Positions 19,096 to 22,701 of a stretch of 22,701 nt of DNA are shown piece by piece. Within the stretch, counting starts at the first letter, position 1; every line of letters starts with the position of its first letter. Source of the DNA: a virus; IMG/VR virus record IMGVR_UViG_3300032105_000080, positions 1-22,701 of that record; one strand, given 5' to 3'. A model generated the notes under the pieces. That model saw only the letters and a list, made by a program, of their open reading frames with translations. It made no database searches and was not told the DNA's origin. The translations under genes and the position numbers were made by a program.

Positions 19096-21702
19096 ATGGC
19101 TGTTGTCTCAATTACAACAAAGCTCACTGGAGTCAGTTCCATCAATGCTGGCCTCCGGTCGGTCGAAAAGTCCTTTGCTAATCTCGCTAAAAGAGCAGGT
19201 GAAGTCGGGCGGACCATGACCACGAGGGTCTCTTTACCGATCCTAGGGTTAGGGGCGCTTATAGTTAAGGTATCAGCCGACCAGGAGCGCGCTGTGGCCC
19301 AGGTGGAGGCTGCTATTAGATCCACCGAGGGGGTGGCCGGGGTAACGACCAAGAGCCTCCAGCGGATGGCTGCGGAGCTGCAGAAGACGTCGACATTTGG
19401 TGATGAAGTGATTTTATCCGCCCAGTCACAGCTTCTCACGTTTACTAATGTCTCGGTTGCAGTTTTTGAGGATGTCACAAAAGCTGTTCTTAATCTTTCG
19501 GCCCGGATGGATCAGGATCTTCGATCTAGTGTCATTCAACTTGGCAAGGCAATAAACGACCCGGTCAAAAATCTCAGTGCCCTTTCCCGTGTTGGTATCC
19601 AGTTCACGGATCAGCAAACGGAGATGATCAAGGCGCTTGTTGAGACTGGTGATCTCATCAGCGCCCAGAAGATAATCCTCTTAGAGCTTGAAAGGCAATT
19701 TGGCGGATCGGCAAAGGCAGCTCGTGAGAATCTTGGAGGAGCATTGATTGCATTGAAGAATGCTGTGGGGGATCTTCTGGAGTCGATAGGTGAAGCAGGT
19801 CTTTCTGGGGCTATCAGAAGTACGGCTGAGAGTATGCGAGAACTTGCTGAAGCGGCTATTAGGTTACCACCAGCAGTGAAGATTACAGGTATCGTTGTCT
19901 TGGGCTTGGTTGCGGCAATCGGACCCTTGGCTCTTTTGGTTGCCTTGGTGGCTAAGAGCTTTGCCATTCTGATCCCTATTCTCGCTTCTGTTGGAGTAGC
20001 ATTCGCTGCCATCAATATTACCACTGTCCTGGTCGTCGCGGGGATTGTTGCACTCGCTGGTGCGGCTGCTGTTGTAATTATATCATGGGAAAAACTTGGA
20101 GATGCCACGAGTCAGATTTGGGGGAGTATCAAACTCACTGTTTTAGGAACGGCTAGAGATATTGTCGATGGTTTGGATGGTGTCGTTGCAGAGTTTCTTG
20201 GTCTTGATGATAATCTAGCTGAGGTTAGAGATAAGCTGGACAACCTCATCAGTGAACAAGCCACTGAGAATATCAAGGCTGGTGGACAGTCCATGAAGGA
20301 AGCTCTCGTGGGTGTATATGACACATTGCGAGAGTCAACAGAAGAACTCGTAGAAGATCTAAAAAATACCCTAATAACACCTTTCACTGCGATGGAAGAA
20401 GAAGCGAGTTCTGCTGCGACCAGCACAGTCGAGTCAGTCACTGCTTCAACAGAAGAGATCAAGAAGAAACTGGAAGAGCTTGGTATTGCAGCAATTGCAA
20501 AAACCAAAAAGGCAGCCAAGGCAGACAAAGAAGCCTCTGAGAAGAGTAAGCAATTGGCATTTGAAACCTTGAACTTCCAGATAGAATTGGGAAGAAAAGA
20601 ACTCGAGGATAGGATTTTATTACTCCGAGAGAAATTGGAGGTAATGAAAGAGGGATCACGTGAAGAGCTAGAGGTTCGACGAGCAATGGCTCGGACCATT
20701 AAAGAGATAGCTGATCGCGAAGCTGAGCTGATCATTCGTAATACTGCTCTGACCGAGGAAGAGATGGTCAAGCGTCTTCAGATCCTCCGTCGGCAGTTTG
20801 AAAAGGAAGGGGAACTTGGTGGGTTAGCCATTAAAGAATTGGACAGGGAGATACGTGGTCTTGAAGGACAGTCGGAACAATCTACTGAAAGAATGAAATT
20901 GACGTTTTTGGATTTCAATACGACCGCATTCAATGTTGCTGGTTCTATTCAGCAAGTGTTCCGTAGAACATTTCAGGATCTTGCTAGTGGTGCTATTACT
21001 TTTGGGAGTATATTTAAAACTATCTTCAGTGGTATCATCGGTTCTGTTCTTGATGAGTTTGCCAAATTGGCAGCAGACACTGTTTTTCAGATTTTATTCA
21101 CTGGCACCGACGTTGGAGCAGGAAGACAAGCAGGGCAGCAAGTTCTAGAGCAAAGTGGTGGATCCCTTTTTGGTGGGGGTACTAGTGGATTAGGTCTTGC
21201 TGGGTTCTTTAGTCCGACCGCTTCAAGTGTTGGTTTCGGAGTGGAGACTATATTTGGTGCTGTGGCTGGAGAGGCTGCTGGAAACTTAGCTTTGAGTTTG
21301 GGGAAATTTGGTCCGGCACTTGTTGCTGGAATACCAGGTCTTATCGGAGCCATACTTAGAAGGGTTGTTGGAGGAACGGTGGGTCGCATCCTCGGCGGTC
21401 TTGGTGGTGCATTATCGGGGTTTCTTGTTGGTGGTCCTATAGGGGCAGTGATTGGTGGTTTGTTGGGTGGCTTCTTTCAGACCGGTGGTAGTGGTATTGT
21501 CACTTCACCGAGCCTGATCGCTGTTGGTGAACACGGACCAGAACGATTTAGTGTTCGTCCTCTTGTAGGGGCGGCAGGTTCTGCGATCAACGGAGTGACA
21601 ATTATTATTCAAGGAGATTTAATCACCGATGATCTTTCAGTGTCGCGATTGGCAAGGCGGATTGCAAGAGAGATTGAACGAGATAAGGGATTTTTAGTGT
21701 AA
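19096..21702 (+). CDS. Tail tape measure protein
   Basis: An 868-residue protein that sets tail length and later passes into the cell. Residues about 10-230 match tape measure N-termini (RSVEKSFANLAKRAGEVGR, QLGKAINDPVKNLSALSRVG, then ALIALKNAVGDLLESIGEAG). Residues about 255-330 hold hydrophobic membrane-like segments (VLGLVAAIGPLALLVALVA and a second Ile/Val/Ala run). Long charged helices follow (about 380-600), then a Gly-rich hydrophobic region (about 690-800) and a C-terminal beta part (GVTIIIQGDLITDD). At the usual 0.15 nm per residue the tail would be roughly 130 nm, a rule-of-thumb estimate. The ATG has AAGGAA upstream, and the stop overlaps the next ATG (TAATG). Confidence 0.92.
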   Translation: MAVVSITTKLTGVSSINAGLRSVEKSFANLAKRAGEVGRTMTTRVSLPILGLGALIVKVSADQERAVAQVEAAIRSTEGVAGVTTKSLQRMAAELQKTSTFGDEVILSAQSQLLTFTNVSVAVFEDVTKAVLNLSARMDQDLRSSVIQLGKAINDPVKNLSALSRVGIQFTDQQTEMIKALVETGDLISAQKIILLELERQFGGSAKAARENLGGALIALKNAVGDLLESIGEAGLSGAIRSTAESMRELAEAAIRLPPAVKITGIVVLGLVAAIGPLALLVALVAKSFAILIPILASVGVAFAAINITTVLVVAGIVALAGAAAVVIISWEKLGDATSQIWGSIKLTVLGTARDIVDGLDGVVAEFLGLDDNLAEVRDKLDNLISEQATENIKAGGQSMKEALVGVYDTLRESTEELVEDLKNTLITPFTAMEEEASSAATSTVESVTASTEEIKKKLEELGIAAIAKTKKAAKADKEASEKSKQLAFETLNFQIELGRKELEDRILLLREKLEVMKEGSREELEVRRAMARTIKEIADREAELIIRNTALTEEEMVKRLQILRRQFEKEGELGGLAIKELDREIRGLEGQSEQSTERMKLTFLDFNTTAFNVAGSIQQVFRRTFQDLASGAITFGSIFKTIFSGIIGSVLDEFAKLAADTVFQILFTGTDVGAGRQAGQQVLEQSGGSLFGGGTSGLGLAGFFSPTASSVGFGVETIFGAVAGEAAGNLALSLGKFGPALVAGIPGLIGAILRRVVGGTVGRILGGLGGALSGFLVGGPIGAVIGGLLGGFFQTGGSGIVTSPSLIAVGEHGPERFSVRPLVGAAGSAINGVTIIIQGDLITDDLSVSRLARRIAREIERDKGFLV

Positions 21703-21953
21703 TGGCATGGCCAACAGTTCCAGGGACTGGAGCTCTAACAATTGATGGAGAATTCACCGTCGCATCCGCCCACAATATTTTGGTTGGTGAAAGTGCTGAC
21801 GTAGCCAGCGGGCAGAATGTGTTAGCATTGGGGAATGTCGTGACGGCACCGTCTTCATTGGGGGGATTGAACACTGGAGTGGTGTATGTACAGAGTGGTG
21901 CTCTCATGTTTATGGGGGCGAGCGGAACCGTGACATCATTGGCGGCACCATAG
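21702..21953 (+). CDS. Small tail-associated protein, function unknown
   Basis: An 83-residue protein whose ATG overlaps the tape measure stop by one base. It is Gly/Ala/Val/Ser-rich with no charged clusters (TIDGEFTVASAHNILVGES, then VVYVQSGALMFMGASGTVTS), suggesting a compact beta structure or a short repeat-like fibre element. There is no Shine-Dalgarno of its own, so it depends on translation of the preceding gene. I do not recognise the family. Its place between tape measure and distal tail protein suggests a tail tip or virion surface role. Confidence 0.7.
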   Translation: MAWPTVPGTGALTIDGEFTVASAHNILVGESADVASGQNVLALGNVVTAPSSLGGLNTGVVYVQSGALMFMGASGTVTSLAAP

Positions 21954-21954
21954 A

Positions 21955-22701
21955 ATGGCGGAAGCAGCTCCAACATATACTGTGCGTGCTGGATGGGTTC
22001 TACCGACGTGGACAGAGGTCCATTCCAAGTACACATGGCTGCAGCTTGCTGGTGCTTTCCGTTGGGATGAACTTGCCGCTGGTGAAGTTGATGGATCTGA
22101 CGTGCTTGCAATACAAATTCGTCGGACCCTTGCAGATCTGTTTGATCCGTTACAACTTGGTAGGGCTGAAATCAAACTCTTGAACGATACAGGGCAGTAT
22201 AGTCCAGACAATACAATGTCACCATATTCGCTTCAGATCAATCAAGTTATCTCTATCAAAGCCATCACCGCCAACAACTCAGTATATGGATTGTTCTCTG
22301 GGTTGACGGATGGGTTTGAACTTGATTCTCAAATTGGACGACGATTCACAGTGGCTAGAGCATCAGACATTTCAAGGTTCCTCAGAAGTACAGTTACTAC
22401 GAGTCTTTTTGTCGATACGAAGATGGCTAGTTTGACAAATGCTGTCATGAGTGAAGTCGCTTTGGGACCAAATCGGTTCCGAATATCTTCATCAATGTCA
22501 GATACTGTTCCATTTGCATTTTTGAATAATATTCCTGCGGCCACAGCTCTTGATCAGATACTGAAGACTGGGGCACATTTTTCCTTTGTTGATGGTTCTG
22601 GTAATTTGCAGGTCAAGGATAGAAATTTTGAGATATTTTTGACAACACAGAATAGTTATGTCAACGATGCCTACACAACAAAGTACTCGTTGGATGATCG
22701 T
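21955..22701 (+). CDS. Distal tail / baseplate hub-like protein, C-terminus cut by window edge
   Basis: From the ATG at 21955, one base after the preceding TAG, 249 codons stay open to the right end. The segment LGRAEIKLLNDTGQYSPDNTMSPYSLQINQVISIKA, then YGLFSGLTDGF, is the pattern of phage tail hub proteins that carry a description like 'nothing but strand, turn, SP..sPY, strand, LF.G'. Later LDQILKTGAHFSFVDGSGNLQVKDR also fits a hub or distal tail domain. It probably joins the tail tube end to the adsorption apparatus. Only the N-terminal part is visible, so its true length is unknown. Confidence 0.75.
   Translation, partial: MAEAAPTYTVRAGWVLPTWTEVHSKYTWLQLAGAFRWDELAAGEVDGSDVLAIQIRRTLADLFDPLQLGRAEIKLLNDTGQYSPDNTMSPYSLQINQVISIKAITANNSVYGLFSGLTDGFELDSQIGRRFTVARASDISRFLRSTVTTSLFVDTKMASLTNAVMSEVALGPNRFRISSSMSDTVPFAFLNNIPAATALDQILKTGAHFSFVDGSGNLQVKDRNFEIFLTTQNSYVNDAYTTKYSLDDR

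Noticed and set aside
20112-20771. 219-codon Ser-rich open frame on the - strand
   Set aside because: Antisense to the charged helical region of the tape measure gene.
1-22701. Mu-type transposable phage
   Set aside because: Several head proteins are Mu-like, but no transposase, Mu-type ends or sheath gene are seen here; Mu-like head modules also occur in non-transposing siphoviruses.

Overview
This window looks like the structural (late) half of a tailed double-stranded DNA phage or prophage, probably a siphovirus with a Mu-like head module. Almost all genes lie on the + strand in the classical order: terminase large subunit, portal fused to a MuF minor head protein, protease/scaffold, capsid decoration protein, major capsid protein, head-tail connectors, tail tube, tail assembly chaperone with a -1 frameshift, tape measure, distal tail protein. 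No tail sheath gene is seen, which fits a long non-contractile tail. No transposase, integrase, lysis cassette or tRNA is visible, so I cannot name the host. An uncultured bacteriophage contig is the most economical reading.

Layout. Bases 1-435 hold two small - strand genes of unknown function (one runs off the left edge). Bases 436-1396 hold no convincing gene: a GC-richer stretch with several strong hairpins is followed by an AT-rich stretch with three copies of a 27-bp repeat, two of which sit on promoter-like sequences in front of the terminase. Bases 1397-6634 carry terminase, the portal-MuF-intein gene and a small membrane protein. Bases 6635-6927 are a leader with a candidate promoter and two long hairpins. 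Bases 6928-11303 encode head proteins. Bases 11482-15147 carry two sugar-modification genes, one a glycosyltransferase-methyltransferase-glycosyltransferase fusion. Bases 15151-22701 encode head-tail joining and tail proteins, interrupted at 16891-17595 by a free-standing homing endonuclease on the - strand.

The most striking element is at 5007-6155. An intein interrupts the MuF domain of the portal-MuF protein. The portal frame stays open right through it and supplies both halves of the splicing (Hint) domain. The stretch between the two halves is a low-complexity charged peptide in the portal frame, but in the +1 frame the same DNA encodes a convincing homing endonuclease: four Cys4 zinc ribbons followed by a Vsr-like/EDxHD nuclease domain, with its own start and stop. 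One stretch of DNA of about 780 bp therefore seems to serve two frames at once: a spacer that does not interrupt the portal, and a mobility nuclease. Synonymous choices in the nuclease codons appear arranged to keep stops out of the portal frame. A second nuclease of the same catalytic family, with NUMOD3-like DNA-binding repeats, is the free-standing gene at 16891-17595.

How the parts would work together: terminase pumps DNA through the portal into a prohead built from the major capsid protein on the scaffold part of the protease/scaffold protein. MuF, the connector proteins and the terminator join the tail tube, whose length is set by the tape measure with the help of the frameshifted chaperone. 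The glycosyltransferase/methyltransferase proteins probably modify the virion surface or a cell-surface glycan. The intein must splice itself out for the portal-MuF protein to mature, while the two endonucleases act for their own spread.
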